A DNA stretch of 64,000 nt from the NCBI RefSeq assembly GCF_007655135.1, contig NC_045128.1, forward strand, positions 30,474,811 to 30,538,810, read 5' to 3'. The notes beneath the pieces are model-generated. The model searched no databases. It saw only the letters and a list, made by a program, of their open reading frames with translations, and was not told the DNA's origin. This DNA is from Punica granatum (taxonomy: Eukaryota > Streptophyta > Magnoliopsida > Myrtales > Lythraceae). Below are positions 11,660 through 23,194 of this stretch, in pieces (positions within the stretch are counted from its first letter, which is position 1; every line of letters begins with the position of its first letter). The position numbers and the translations under genes are program-made.

Positions 11660-12260
11660 CGGTCACGCACGTACGCAAGTAAGTGTCCGGAAAAGGGACG
11701 GACGGAGGATCGCTGACCGTCGGACGAGAGGGCTCCAGGGGGGGAGCGAAGAGGCGGAAGCGGTGGTGGGCGGTGTTGGCCTGAGAGTCTCCGATTAAGC
11801 TGTCAGCTGACTGGTTTTTCCATGAAAAGTCTCTTTCGTTAACTTTGCTTCCTCACCATAAACACGGCCCAAAACGCACCGTTTTTGTCTTGCTTGTCTC
11901 CCAACTCATTCCCCCCCTTTGGATTTTTCGACAAAATAAGTTGTATTTTGTTAAATACGATATTTCTTCGCACTTACGTACGTTAATCGCATCATTTAAT
12001 CATACTTCTAAGAAACAAATTTCTACTAAAACATGTGATGAAATTGCGTGAGTGTTCTGTCATGAATTCTAACAACATCACGTGACTTGATCAGTCGATC
12101 CAGGTGGAGAGAAGAAACGTTAATTTTGATTGATGCGTTGAAAGTTGTTACGATAAATGTCAAACATAGTATTTATCATGGGCGTTGACAATATTGGCCT
12201 AGAAAATCCTGTCTAGTTTCTTGTTTAAGATAGAGAATAGAAATGTGAAAAAAACCATCA
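11660..12260 (-). promoter_or_regulatory. 5' leader and upstream region of RABF1
   Basis: Immediately upstream of the start codon the DNA becomes GC-rich and purine-rich on the plus strand (11640-11790), as expected for a housekeeping leader and promoter. Beyond about 11830 it is ordinary AT-rich intergenic DNA with nothing recognisable. Confidence 0.4.
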
Positions 12261-12261
12261 T

Positions 12262-12510
12262 ATTGATATACCACATCGTTCGCAACCTTCAATTTGGTAT
12301 ATGAATAAATTTTGTCATCAATTTCATACACCACGGTCGATTCCGTCTATCAAAATATTCAAAATGACGTCGTATTGATATTTGTTTTAAAAAATATAGA
12401 TTAAAAGCTACGTCGTTTTAGATATTTTTGATAGGCAGAATCGAACGTTGTGTATAAAATTGGTTGTATGTATCAAATTGAGGGTTGTTGACAACATGGT
12501 GTATTAATTT
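12262..12510. mobile_element. Foldback MITE
   Basis: The left arm (about 12262-12385, containing CAACCTTCAATTTGGTAT and TCGATTCCGTCTATCAAAA) is repeated in inverse orientation on the right (about 12405-12510, containing TTTTGATAGGCAGAATCGA and ATCAAATTGAGGGTTG). The arms face each other across roughly 20 bases and are diverged. There is no coding capacity. Confidence 0.65.
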
Positions 12511-12974
12511 GATACTTTGCTCTGCTAGAAATAGAATAGTCCAAGAAACAAGACCAAATAAAATATAGCTGGCCATAACATAAATAGGTCGAGTCGCGGA
12601 TTGCTCTAACTGGGCTCCATTTGTCTTCACGTCTTGGGCCTCGATCATTTTTCTGTCCAGTCATGAGATTTCTTAGACCTATTAACCCGTCTCGAATCAT
12701 CGTCAATCCCTCACAAGGTGTTGAAAAAGAGTGTAAACAATAAGTTTACATACATTTACAATGGGAAAGATGAATTCGTCGTCTCCTCGATCCGAATTTG
12801 GATGCACGGTCAGTCAGATGATCCAGATTGTTCAGGTCCATATCCACAATCAATAGGTCGTCCGATCTTCATTGAATTTGTTGCTTTAGATATTTTTTGA
12901 AAATAGTACCTTTGATTTCGCGGTTTGGCAACTTATATGCCTTCTTTGGGATTCTTCTACAGTATAAAAATTTC
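12511..12974. other. Intergenic, no recognised feature
   Basis: Short overlapping open frames have no domain signatures. I see nothing else here. Confidence 0.4.
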
Positions 12975-13112
12975 TTATCAAAAGAACACGTAAAGTAGTG
13001 GTGCACGGTCTAACTTGATAATAAAGAATTCATGTTCGATATTCACTAAAATTACATATACTCTATTTTATTATACTAGATCTATGAGCTTCCCTTATAA
13101 TCGAAAAAAAAA
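12975..13112 (+). mobile_element. SINE-like element, family 2
   Basis: It starts near GTAGTGGTGCACGGTCT, has a B-box-like ATGTTCGATATTC about 35 bases on, and continues ATTTTATTATACTAGATCTATGAGCTTCCCTTATAATCG into an A tail. The same order of segments recurs at 14518-14672, 43955-44095 and, inverted, 43070-43200. That supports a dispersed tRNA-derived family. Confidence 0.5.
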
Positions 13113-13947
13113 ATTCCTTCACGTATATCATCTATGGGACATACCAATTGAATGTACTAAAATCGAGAGTAATGATCTTCACAATGAAATAAATATGTTT
13201 CATATGTACCCACAAAAAAAAAAAATCCTTCCTGTATATCTCCTTTGGCTGTAAAAGCACAAATATGTTGAAGAGCCCCTGTGGCAAACATGTTACATGT
13301 GTTAACTGAATGGCATGTACTAAACTTTCGGCCACTTTTGGCAGTTTAAGCATAAATCGTAAGCCATGGCACCATAAAAAAAAAATCCCCCAAAAATGTG
13401 CATTTCTTAAAATAAAATTATGCCGCGGTATATCTTGAGAAGAAAAAGCCGTGAGTGATCACAGAGAATAAAGTATTTTATGCTTATGTTATATATGTCA
13501 CTTGGTACGATGAACTAATGGGACAATGATTAATAATCCACAGTCGAGTAGTCATTTCAACAGTGATTAATTATACTGTGGGACCAGTCGGACACGAGAT
13601 ATCTTCCCAGGAGAGAGGAGACTTTTATTTAGAGGAAATATAATAATATAATTATTTACACCCTTAATGGATCTGGATTAAACTTGATTAATCGATAATA
13701 GGGTATTTGTGGAATACAATATAATACAATACATTCTGAAATACTATAGCATAAGACAACTTTGATCATTTCACATTGCAGTATACATCATGGCTATCTT
13801 TGCCTATCATATATATACACAAGAATAGGAAAGACTTTACGTCATCACCATCCTTATATAACCTTTACTTTTCCATATACATATATATATGAGTATATGT
13901 TACCCGAGCAAACTCTAGCCGGGATCATTCTATACACAGTAACTATG
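13113..13947. other. AT-rich intergenic, 3' side of the secreted-peptide gene
   Basis: The 3' UTR of the minus-strand peptide gene should begin just below 13948. The rest is AT-rich with A-runs (13104, 13211, 13375). No other feature is recognised. Confidence 0.4.
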
Positions 13948-14259
13948 TCAAGGTTCTCGAGTGTCGTTCTTGCTTGGAGACGTACACAGCGAGGAGCCAA
14001 GGGGTTGATAGTTTATATACCGGCTCGGTGCTGAATTGTAGCGCCTCCCCTTGGGAAGGCAGCTCTCCACGCTCCGGCTCTGGTTGAAGCTGCCATTCAC
14101 TGGACTTGGTTTTGGCTCCAGGGTTGCATATTCTCGGGGGCGTTCTGAGTTCAGTGGCCTTGCGGCGGCCACAAAAACTGCATTCGGGGAGATTGTGGGA
14201 GAAGACGCGAGGAAGAGGAGCATGACAAAGAGTAGCAAGGCTACCGAATTGCTCGACAT
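13948..14259 (-). CDS. Small secreted peptide precursor, possible cysteine-containing signalling peptide
   Basis: A single-exon frame of 103 residues starts MSSNSVALLLFVMLLFLAS, a strong N-terminal signal peptide with likely cleavage around residues 25-33. A polar, Pro/Ser-rich spacer follows. The C-terminal basic block is SCLPKGRRYNSAPSRYINYQ and then PLGSSLCTSPSKN, with two cysteines 24 residues apart. I chose this ATG because a TATA box (14324-14332) lies 65 bp upstream. The longer in-frame start at 14316 would fall before the transcription start. The layout (signal peptide, variable middle, conserved-looking basic tail with YN/APS) is that of plant post-translationally processed peptide hormones or phytocytokines. 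I cannot assign a named family. Confidence 0.7.
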   Translation of the reverse strand: MSSNSVALLLFVMLLFLASSPTISPNAVFVAAARPLNSERPREYATLEPKPSPVNGSFNQSRSVESCLPKGRRYNSAPSRYINYQPLGSSLCTSPSKNDTREP

Positions 14260-14323
14260 TTCGGGAGGAAATGCGAAATTAGATTTGTGAAGTCGGAGGT
14301 GGAGAAGCCAATGCAAGACGGGG

Positions 14324-14332
14324 CTTATATAG
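14324..14332 (-). promoter_or_regulatory. TATA box of the secreted-peptide gene
   Basis: The minus-strand CTATATAAG matches the plant TATA consensus. With a start site about 30 bp downstream, it gives a short leader of roughly 35 nt before the ATG at 14259. Confidence 0.7.
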
Positions 14333-14517
14333 GATCATGAGGACAAGAAAATTATGTAGGGATAGATGAAGATATGACCAGCTCATCGCAAGTACTTTGT
14401 GACCATTCAATGAGGAAACTGCCCGTGCACTTCATTAATGGTCAGTCCTAGGACAGACATTGTCCCGCTCAGTAGTCAAAATTCTTCTTCCTTAATATCT
14501 CTTAATATAAAAAAGCG

Positions 14518-14675
14518 TATAACTTGATTGCGTACGTCCTTGCCTAGTAATCAAGAAATCTCGAGTTTGATATTTAGGTTGGATCACTCTTGCCCTTTGT
14601 TAGATATTTAGTATTTCGATTTCATTGTACTAGCTTATGGACCTCCCATGTAACTTTTAAAAAAAAAATCTCTTA
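14518..14675 (+). mobile_element. SINE-like element, family 2
   Basis: GATTGCGTACGTCCTTGCCTAG is followed by AATCAAGAAATCTCGAGTTTGATATT (B-box-like). A body ending TTGTACTAGCTTATGGACCTCCCATGTAAC then runs into an A10 tail. Segment order matches the copy at 12975-13112. Confidence 0.5.
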
Positions 14676-17220
14676 AGGCAACTGCCACTTATATTACAAA
14701 CTACACTATGAGTGAACCGATTTAAGAGCTTGAAATTTGTTGAGAGTTATTAATTCAATTGAAAAAAATAGACATAAATTATTTGGTTTATACAATATTG
14801 AATATCACAATTTATCAATTCGAGTTTTTATATTGAAAATTAGCTCAATCATTTATAAATCCAGTATTAATATCACCGGAGACTTGGAAAAAAGCACTTT
14901 GTTAAATCTTTGATACTTGTGACTTGTCTCATCATTTTGAAGAGTTTTGTGGATAATTAGAAATGATATTTTCGGCCTGTTCTCGGGTGCCATCAACTTG
15001 GTCCAAGTCAACTTGCTACTTGCCAAGGTGTACCTATAACACATGGAAACCCATGAATGGACCACGTGGAAGGGAGTAGCTCACCAATGTAGCCAACCTA
15101 TTAAGTGGAACACAATTTTGGGATTCGGAAATTGGTGGCTTTTATTGCCAGTCCCTCTTTTTCCATCATCTTCCTTAACCTTTTGTTCTTCTAATTTTGA
15201 TTTTGCAATGTGCCACTGATTGCGTGGCAAACCCAACCATAAAATCTTTCCCATGGCTTTGTGCAGATTTTGAGGAAGACCATATCACAACCACTATAAT
15301 ATCCTCTCTTAAGAAATCTCACGTGAGAATTCATTTTATCGGAAGTAAAATATTGCACTTAACATATCTTCTTACTTGTTTTAGTAAGTCGAGTTCCCAA
15401 TAAATTTTTGATAGAAAGTCAATTTATCAAATCAGGTTGCATCCTCTAGCTAAACATACATTCGTTCATTCATTCATTTCTATACTATGTTATCTTAAGC
15501 CTGTTCGTGTACACTCTCAAAAGTATTAATTTATTTCGTAAATCTCGCGAAACAATTATACTTGATTTACAAAAGTCTATTTTACATTCTCCCATTCTAC
15601 TATAGCTACATACATTGTAACTAATTATCTCGCTTAATTCTTGCATCGTACGACATACCGTTTTCGATAGATGCATACCGTTTAGGATCATGTCAAGATA
15701 CACTCAGTCAAACACATGACGTGTTGAAATTAGGGAAGATGTATATGGAGGATATATTGGGAGTTTGCCCATTAATGGACTGTGGTAACAAAGAGGTCTT
15801 TCTATATAGGGAGTAGGGACAAGACTATGCCTCACATGTTGTCTCAAATACGTATCTTAGGCAGATGAAGGAAAGCCCAGCTCAGAATGATGAATTGATT
15901 AATTCATCTGCACGTTTGAGGGGCTAGACAACCTGTTGTGATCATTCAGATTTTTATGCTATTTGGATCTTCCACGGGATAATGTTTAGTCCATCGTAGA
16001 ATAAAAAATAATGGCCGCCGACAATAGCCAAAAACCAAGCGATATTGCCCAGAATTATGTGCACAAAGCGTCATTGGTCGTGAACCGAATGGTAATATTC
16101 CTAGGTGGCATTTGATTACTATTAGATTGCTTCGAATATTAAGAACACATGAAAAATCGACTTTGTACTAGGTACAAGCTTCCCATTGACCACGTGCACA
16201 ATGGCATCCATCCATATCCATATATATAGTAAAATTGATTCCGACAAGCAATTAATGGGCCTATATTTAATGGGTTAGATATATTTATTTGCTTTATTTA
16301 TCAATTAATTTTCATAAAAATTTCTTATTCTTATTAAATTTGAAAAATAAATAAAAAAACTATATGTTTCCATTACTTTAGCCACTGTTTAATTAAGATT
16401 GAAGATATGATATAAATTGAGATTATTTATATAATTATAAAATATATTTTAATTATAGTATTCATATATCCATTTATCTATATATAGTAAAATACATATG
16501 AGGAAGCTCCTCAGACTAATATCATTTAGAAAATTATCTATCTATGTAGATAATATATTAATATATATTAATTAGTCTATATAAATGACAAATGCATAAT
16601 TTCATAAATATAAAAAATTCAAATTTAAAATTTTCAAATTATCAATGGGATAATTAATTAATTAATTAAATGACCTAAAAGCAACTTTCTTATTTAAAAA
16701 ATTTAAATAAATAATGTAACTTTATGTTAACAAAGAAAGGACACTAAAAGAAATAATTAATTTTTATTTATGTAATTTTCAGAAAAAGATAAAGATTATC
16801 ACAAGAGACTAATTTAGTGGAATTAAAGTAATTTGAAAAATTAAAATTTATCACAAATTCTGTAAGCTTATGATTCATTAAAAAACTAACATTTAAACAT
16901 TAGAATCTCCCAAAATAATATATTTAGAGCAAAAATATATTTAGAGCAAAAATATATTTATGACTTAGTAAAAATATAAATTGAATAGCCGTGATAAATC
17001 AATATATTGATCATTAATCTATATATAATTCATATTGTCTAAGAAAATAAGTTACAAAATTTTTATTTAATCATTTATATTTAGTCTAATATTATTGAAG
17101 ATTATTATTTTGAGTTTCAAATTATTAATTTATTTTTACTAATAAGAAAAGTTATTATAAAAAATAAGAGTAATTCTCATAAGAATATTAATAGGTATAC
17201 AATAATAAACTCATGTAACG
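14676..17220. other. AT-rich intergenic DNA
   Basis: No gene is recognised. The DNA becomes very AT-rich after about 16260. A 17-bp unit (TATATTTAGAGCAAAAA) is repeated almost three times at about 16918-16960. The short open frames carry no domain. Confidence 0.5.
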
Positions 17221-17775
17221 CATGTGATTAGGGCTGGCAATTCGTGTCGTGTCGTGTCTATACGGGTTCGTGTCATCAAAATCATAACCCGTACACGACA
17301 CGATTATTAAACGGGTCAGGTTTTGAAAACACGAACACGATCTGTTTATATTCGTGTCAACCTGGACACGACATGTTTAAACCTGTTTATCGAACCGTGT
17401 CATAATAGGTACACGTGTCTGTACACGACACGATTATAACCGGTTATCCGACACGTTAACACGACCCGTTTATTCGATTAGTCCGGTTACACAGACACGT
17501 TAACACGACCCGTTTATCCGATCAATCCGATTACTAGACCCGTTTATTCGACACATTAACACGACCCGTTTATTTGACACATTAACACGATTACGACATG
17601 TTTATTTCGAAAAGAAATTTCTAAAAAGTTAACCATGCTCATTTCATTCATAGAAATGGATCATAATCTAGGAAGTACAAAGATCATGAGATATAAGTCT
17701 ACTCTTAAGTCTTAAAAAAAGATTACAATAACATGTAATAGCATGTGGTATGTTCAGCTGGAAACAACTTTGCAG

Positions 17776-18092
17776 ATTCCGAAGAAAAATGAATCCCGAG
17801 TCACCAATTGCATCCCCTGTGGAAGTTCCCAGGCATGGATATACTGATCATTCTATGGCCGAGCTTCTAGATGGCCTTCACGAGAGGACTGGTTTGGCTA
17901 GAGGAATAAGCAAGGTAGTTGCTACTGATTTTGATAGTAATTTTAATCCTCGGTATATATTTGAACTAAATTTGTTGCATACTGAAGTCTAGCCGAAAAA
18001 GAGGGCAAATGATGCAGTCTGCTGGGAAGAGAAGCGTGACCACCGTGCTGGATAGTGAAGATGAACCTATGTCCATGGATGCAGCAAACTGA
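17776..18092 (+). pseudogene. Captured host-gene fragment inside the hAT element, still containing an intron
   Basis: An acceptor-like TTTGCAG is followed by an open segment (17776-17914) reading ...MNPESPIASPVEVPRHGY and HSMAELLDGLHERTGLARG. A 73-bp GT-AG intron (17915-17987) comes next. A second open segment reads SSRKRGQMMQSAGKRS and VTTVLDSEDEPMSMD and stops at 18090-18092. The splice signals, codon-like composition and acidic tail suggest genomic DNA of a host gene picked up by the transposon (transduplication). I do not recognise the parent gene. Confidence 0.6.
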
Positions 18093-18239
18093 GCAAACAC
18101 CTAAACAACATCTCCAATCAACAACACCTAAACACATCTAATCTTTCTTCTGCACGGAATTAAAGATGCAGCAAAACAAAGTGCAAAATTGGACGAAATC
18201 AAAGATGTAGCAAACTAAGCAAAGTAGAGCAGGGAAGGG

Positions 18240-18550
18240 GAGTGCAGAGCAGCCAGCAAGGATACCTGAGGTCGAGGTCGTGTGGTTGAGGTCTCGGTGA
18301 CGTCGCAATGTCTGAACAGTTAGAGAGGGCTCGAGGTCGAGGGCTTAACAGTCGACGATTCGAGGGTCGCAGGGTGGAGGTCACTGCGCTAAGGTCGCGA
18401 GGTCGAGCCGGGTTCGAGGTCGACGTCGTCTTTGAGGTCGGAGAGAGGGCTCGAGTCGAGGTTCGCGGGGTCGCGGTCACGGGGGTCCGAGGTCGCAGGG
18501 TCGAGCGGCAGGAGGCAGGAGCAGGACAGGAGGCAGGACCGCAGAAGCAA
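18240..18550. repeat. GC-rich GAGGTCG-type degenerate minisatellite
   Basis: Many variants of GAGGTCG, TCGAGGTCG and CGCGAGGTCG recur irregularly through about 300 bases inside the hAT element. All frames on both strands are open only because of composition. There is no coding evidence. Confidence 0.6.
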
Positions 18551-18933
18551 ACTGAGCAGTGAGTTGTGCTGCAGGAGGAATTTCAAAATTAGGGTTAGTG
18601 GAAGGATATATTGGTAAATTCGATTAGTTGAACAGGTTAACGGATTACACGATTAAATAACACGATTAAACACGTCTAAATAAATATGTTTAATCGTGTC
18701 TAATTGGGTTATGCGGGTTCAACCCGTTAAGACACGTTTATTAATCATGTCTAAACGGAACCCGTTTAGACCGAATATAAAAAAACCTCAACCCGAACCC
18801 GTTTAACTTCGTGTCGTATCCATGTCGTGTTATCGTGTCGTGTCAAATATTGCCGGCCCTACATGTGATAGAATACTAGTTGATTAAAGTAAAATTTATT
18901 CAAACATTTATGTCACAGTTTATACCATTATTA

Positions 18934-19440
18934 TCAGAATTGGACCGGATTGGCCAGTTCGATCGGTTCAACCGGAAATCGGCACCCTCACCGATCCGTT
19001 CTTAGTGAAGAACGAATATGCACGATTGAACTGTTAAACCCACGAAACCAAACGATTTTTAAGCAAAATCTCTTGGAATCGGCCGGTTTAAATTATTATG
19101 TTTGGGGCAAGACTCGACCTCCTAACCTCTCACTAGCCTCCAATACTACACCACTCACTAACCATGCAGGCCATGCTTCTCATTTGGTCTATGTTCTGCA
19201 GTTTAAAATATTTATAGTTATTGGATAATTATTTTTTAGAGACAACTATTGCATGAATGTATTCCGTGTAATTTTTTTGAATTGGTATATGTTAAACAAT
19301 GATTTTCTTAATAATATAAATAAAAATTATATTTTAATTAAACGTGTGGTCCGACCCATCGAATCTCCAATTGGACCCGTAAATCCATGAACCTTTGTTG
19401 TTCTCGGTTCAGCATCCGGTCATGTTTTGATAACATTGGT
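18934..19440. mobile_element. Candidate DNA-transposon relic
   Basis: The left end TTATCAGAATTGGACCGG and the right end, reverse-complemented, TTATCAAAACATGACCGGAT are similar and face inward. Both are followed by CCGGTT/GAACCG-rich DNA, a pattern common in plant hAT-type elements. No convincing target duplication is seen. Confidence 0.35.
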
Positions 19441-19887
19441 TTATACTCTTCAGAAAACTTATATTTTATTTGCAATTTACAATATATAAATAAGTGATAT
19501 TGATTTGTCAAAACTAAAATAGAGAAGAAATTTTAGAATTTAGATAGATCAGAATTATTAAAATGAAATATGTGCCAGTTAGATTTATATATGATAACTA
19601 ATAATTGGTTAATAGATTAATTTTGAAAAAACTGGGAATATAATTTGTTATACTATATTTTAAGAGCCATATTTCTTTTATATATATGTGTGTGTACTTT
19701 AATATCTTTAAGTTTAATGAAAGTTGTTAATATGTTTTATTATCTATTGAATCTTGTATTGAAATAAAATAACATTTTTTAATTTCAAGTATTAGTAGGG
19801 AAAAAATAGTCAAACTCTGTGAGCATGGAATTACATATTTCTAAAATTCCAATTTTTCTATGTGCCTAAATTCTTATAAATAAATAA

Positions 19888-19918
<31 letters not shown>

Positions 19919-20144
19919 CAAAAAGAATATAAGTGCTAGCAGTGTATTTTATTTGTATCAAATATTCTAACTTCAAAAATATATATGACTTTCGCCTATC
20001 GAAAAGTCAAAACATCATTTTTATTTTATTTTATTATTAGATTAGAGTTCTTTACTATTATTTGTAAATTATATTTGGAAAGGTAAGCGTTTATATCTTT
20101 TCTTTGAAATTGAGGAGTAAAATTCATGAAATAAAAAAAAGAAG
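19441..20144. other. AT-rich intergenic with microsatellite
   Basis: It contains an (AAAT)n/(AT)n microsatellite at about 19878-19915. No gene or further element is recognised. Confidence 0.5.
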
Positions 20145-21015
20145 GGAAAAAGATAAAAACCCCCATTGTGGTTTGGGGTTAGGATAAATCACAAAATGTT
20201 ATTTTATTTGGGACCATTAGCCCCCCTGCGGTTTGCTCCGTCAGAAATAAGGGGTTACGGCGTTAATTTTTTTTCATTTTCAGTCCTTAATCTTTAACCT
20301 TTTAATCATTTTGATTATAAATCTTTTTATTTTATCATTCATATCCTAAACTTTCTATTTTGTTTCATTTTAGTCCAACAAAGAAAATCGAAAGGGAATC
20401 AAGGTCGGGACCACCAATCGGCGACCTTGACCCCTCTACCTTGGTTATTGGCGACCTCTGTGGATACCGGTGACCTCGATAGAGGGGTTGGGGTTGCCGA
20501 TTGGCGGCCCCGACCCCGAATCGACCGGGGACCTCTAACTCGGAGTCCCTGGTAGATTCGGGGTCGGGGCCACCAATCGACGACATCGACCTCTCCACGG
20601 GGGTCACTGGTGCCTACAGAGGTCGCCGGCGACCTCAGTGGAAGGGTCGGGGTCGCCAATTGTCGACCCCGACCCCGAATCGACTGGGGACCTCCTCTGT
20701 GGGTATCGGTGACCCCGGTGGAGGGGTCGGGGTCGCCAATTGGCTGCCCCGACCCCCCTTCCTTTTCGATTTTTTTTGTTGGACTAAAATGAAACAAAAT
20801 AAAAAGTTTAGGATAAGAATGAAAAAAAAGATTTATAACCAAAATGATTAAAAGGTTAAAGATTGAGGACTGAAAATGAAAAAAAAATTAACGCCGTAAC
20901 CCCCTATGTCTGACGGAGCAAACCACATGGGGCTAATTGTTCCAAATAAAATAACATGGTGCGATTTGTCCCAACTCCAAACTACAATGGGGTTTTTTGT
21001 CTGTTTCCCTTTTTT
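20145..21015. mobile_element. Long-terminal-inverted-repeat element A (foldback/MULE-like)
   Basis: About 250 bp at the left (starting near CCCCATTGTGGTTTGGGG; containing TTTGCTCCGTCAGAAATAAG and TTTCATTTTAGTCCAACA) reappears inverted at the right (about 20760-21010). The core is GC-rich and made of repeated GGTCGGGGTCGCCAATTGG-like units. The long open frames across the core come from this composition and are not genes. No clear target duplication was found. Confidence 0.75.
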
Positions 21016-21067
21016 TACCCTCCAAAAAAATTTCACAATTAGTATGTCTATACAATTAACCAAAGAG

Positions 21068-22322
21068 TAAATATGCAATTTAGTCCCTAACTTTGCGAGG
21101 TCACATTAAATTAGTCCCTGACTAATTTTTTACATCAATCCAGTCCTCAATTTTTTAATTTACCTCTATTTAGTCCTTGTTACATCATTCAGGTCCCTTA
21201 GTTAGCAAAATTGCATCAAATTGATTCTTGTTACATCAATTGAGTCCATTACTTAAGAAAATTGCATCATGTAGGTCCCATGGGTACATCAATTTAATCC
21301 TTTGTCACTTTATTAAGATCCTCAACAATATTGCATCATCTATAAGTGCTGACACCGTTAAATGAAGGTTCCATATCACATCGTTCTAGTCCAACATTAC
21401 ATCAAATAAGTCTTTATTTATTTATTTTTCACCAAAAACATTTTGTACAATAAAAGGGTATAATTAAAAATATACATTTTTTTAATTAAACTATTTATTA
21501 AAAAAAAAGATGTAAGTCTTCGTCCTCTTGTGCGTTGGAGTTTCGGTGAACTAGAGGGTCGTCTTCTGGCATGCCCAGCCTCAGGAGCCCCGATTTTGGC
21601 AGGTAGGGGGGCTCGCAAGCCCCCGACTCGTCTCACTAAGGTTGGGAGGCCCTGGTTCAAAGAGAGAGAACGCTCGAGTTAGAGCTTTCTCTCTCTTCGA
21701 ACCAGAGACTCCCGACCCTTAGTTTGACTAGCTCATTGCTCGCGATCCCCCTGCTTAGGTTCGTGTCATGAACCCAGATCCGGGCTCGTCAGACCAGGGG
21801 TAGGTAGCCCCTGGTTCGACGTGCCCGAGGCTCGCGAGCCCCCCTGCATGCTCAAATTAGGGCTTCTGAGCACCCTGTCTACCCAGATCCAGAAGAAGAC
21901 TCTCTAGTTAGACGAAGCTCCGACGAACTGGAGGAGGAAGACAAATAGTAATTCGTCTTTCCTTTTTTTTTTAAAAAAAAAGTTTTAATTGAAATTTATT
22001 TTTTAATTAATAAAGTTTTAATTAGTTTTAATTAAAATATATTTTATTAAAGTTTTAATCCTGGATTAGTTATATCCTTGATAGTTAATGGTAGTTTCAC
22101 ACCGTTAGCCTAGAGACCTAACTCCAAGGTATAGGGACTTAATTTATGTAAGTTGGGACCGATTCAATGTAACACCTATCCTTGAGGACTTCATCGATGC
22201 CATTTTGCTAACTGAGGGACCAAATTGATGTAAGTTGCAAAAGTCGAGGACTGGATTGATGCAAAAAATTAGTCAGGGACCAATTGATGCAACCTCGCAA
22301 AGTCAAGGACTAAATTGCATAG
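21068..22322. mobile_element. Long-terminal-inverted-repeat element B (foldback/MULE-like)
   Basis: The left arm (ATGCAATTTAGTCCCTAACT, then TAGTCCCTGACTAATTTTTT, CATCAATCCAGTCCTC) is matched in inverse orientation by the right arm (about 22085-22322). Each arm is itself a series of diverged 'AGTCC...CATCAA' units. The centre (about 21510-21950) is GC-rich. There is no coding capacity. Confidence 0.75.
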
Positions 22323-22630
22323 CTCGTGTTTGGTTTTCGAATTGGATTATGATCCAACTTAACTTAATTTTGTAGAATGATTGTAAATATTTACAAAGAT
22401 ATGAATGAGTGAGAATATATATGTATATATATATATATATGTGAAAGTAAATTAAAAATTTATTATCAAAAAATTGATTTATAAAAATTATTAAGAAAAA
22501 GTATGAACGAGAAATTGTTATTAAATGGAGAAAAAAACAAAATAATAATGATTGTAGTGTTAAATTTGAGAAAGAATAGAGTTGAGTTGGTAGAGTAAAA
22601 ATTTTTATTAGAAAACCAAACGAAGCCAAC
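22323..22630. mobile_element. MITE with GTTTGGTTTTC ends
   Basis: The left end GTGTTTGGTTTTCGAATTGG and the right end, reverse-complemented, CTTCGTTTGGTTTTCTAAT are inverted. The interior (about 300 bp) is AT-rich. It abuts element B. Confidence 0.5.
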
Positions 22631-23194
22631 TAAAGTTTTGTATTACACCCAACGAAAGTGGAGTAGAGTGTTATTTTGACAATTGTAATTGTTTTTCTCA
22701 AAAAATACTACATGTAATAGTTTTTCTTCTATAAAATTTGTGAAGAAATAATGATAAATTAGGTGCTATTGAAGTGTATAATATTTTTCTATTGTGATAT
22801 TTTGGGTTCTAGTAGATCTCTTAATTCTTTTTTCGATCATGTCCTTTTATTTTAGCCAAAAAAAAATTAAATCATTCTCAGTGAAAAATACAAGGTTAGC
22901 TAGTCTTTTTGACTTCGACTAATAATCGTTTCTAAATTAATTTGGTTTTGACCATGAGATGCCTTTAATAAGTTTCAAATCCCGCTTGAAATTAGCGATT
23001 CCACTTGAAGCCTATATATTGGCATCGTATATAATATTTTAAAAACCGCATCATTTATTAACAACCAAGGGTTTATATGTTTTTTACATAAGTATTTTTA
23101 TTATTAGTTTCAATTATTTAATAATTAATATGTTAAATTAGAATATTCACAAAAAGATTTTTTCGAGACTTGCGGCATCACGTGAGTTGCATTC
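22631..23194. other. AT-rich intergenic, nothing recognised
   Basis: No open frame with a domain and no clear repeat boundary is visible. Confidence 0.4.

Larger units (their letters stand above)
17229..18861. mobile_element. Non-autonomous hAT transposon with captured gene fragment
   Basis: The terminal inverted repeats TAGGGCTGGCAAT (left) and TAGGGCCGGCAAT (right, reverse complement) are flanked by a perfect 8-bp target-site duplication CATGTGAT (17221-17228 and 18862-18869), diagnostic of the hAT superfamily. Subterminal regions are dense in GTGTCGTGT/ACACGAC motifs, the usual transposase-binding arrays. Length is 1633 bp. No transposase frame is present. The interior holds a spliced-looking host-gene fragment and a GC-rich minisatellite. 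A diverged relative is at 60146-60705. Confidence 0.9.

Noticed and set aside
14260..14316. Longer start of the secreted peptide
   Set aside because: It lies only about 8 bp below the TATA box, before the expected transcription start, and would bury the signal peptide.
16918..16960. Short regularly repeated 17-bp unit, CRISPR-like at first glance
   Set aside because: Units are directly adjacent with no spacers; plant nuclear AT-rich tandem repeat.
18199..18617. Several open frames of 60-93 codons rich in Arg/Ser
   Set aside because: Composition artefact of the GAGGTCG minisatellite; open on both strands.
20399..20851. Long open frames on both strands (up to 147 codons)
   Set aside because: They come from a GC-rich repeated core inside an inverted-repeat element; the peptides are low-complexity repeats of the DNA unit.
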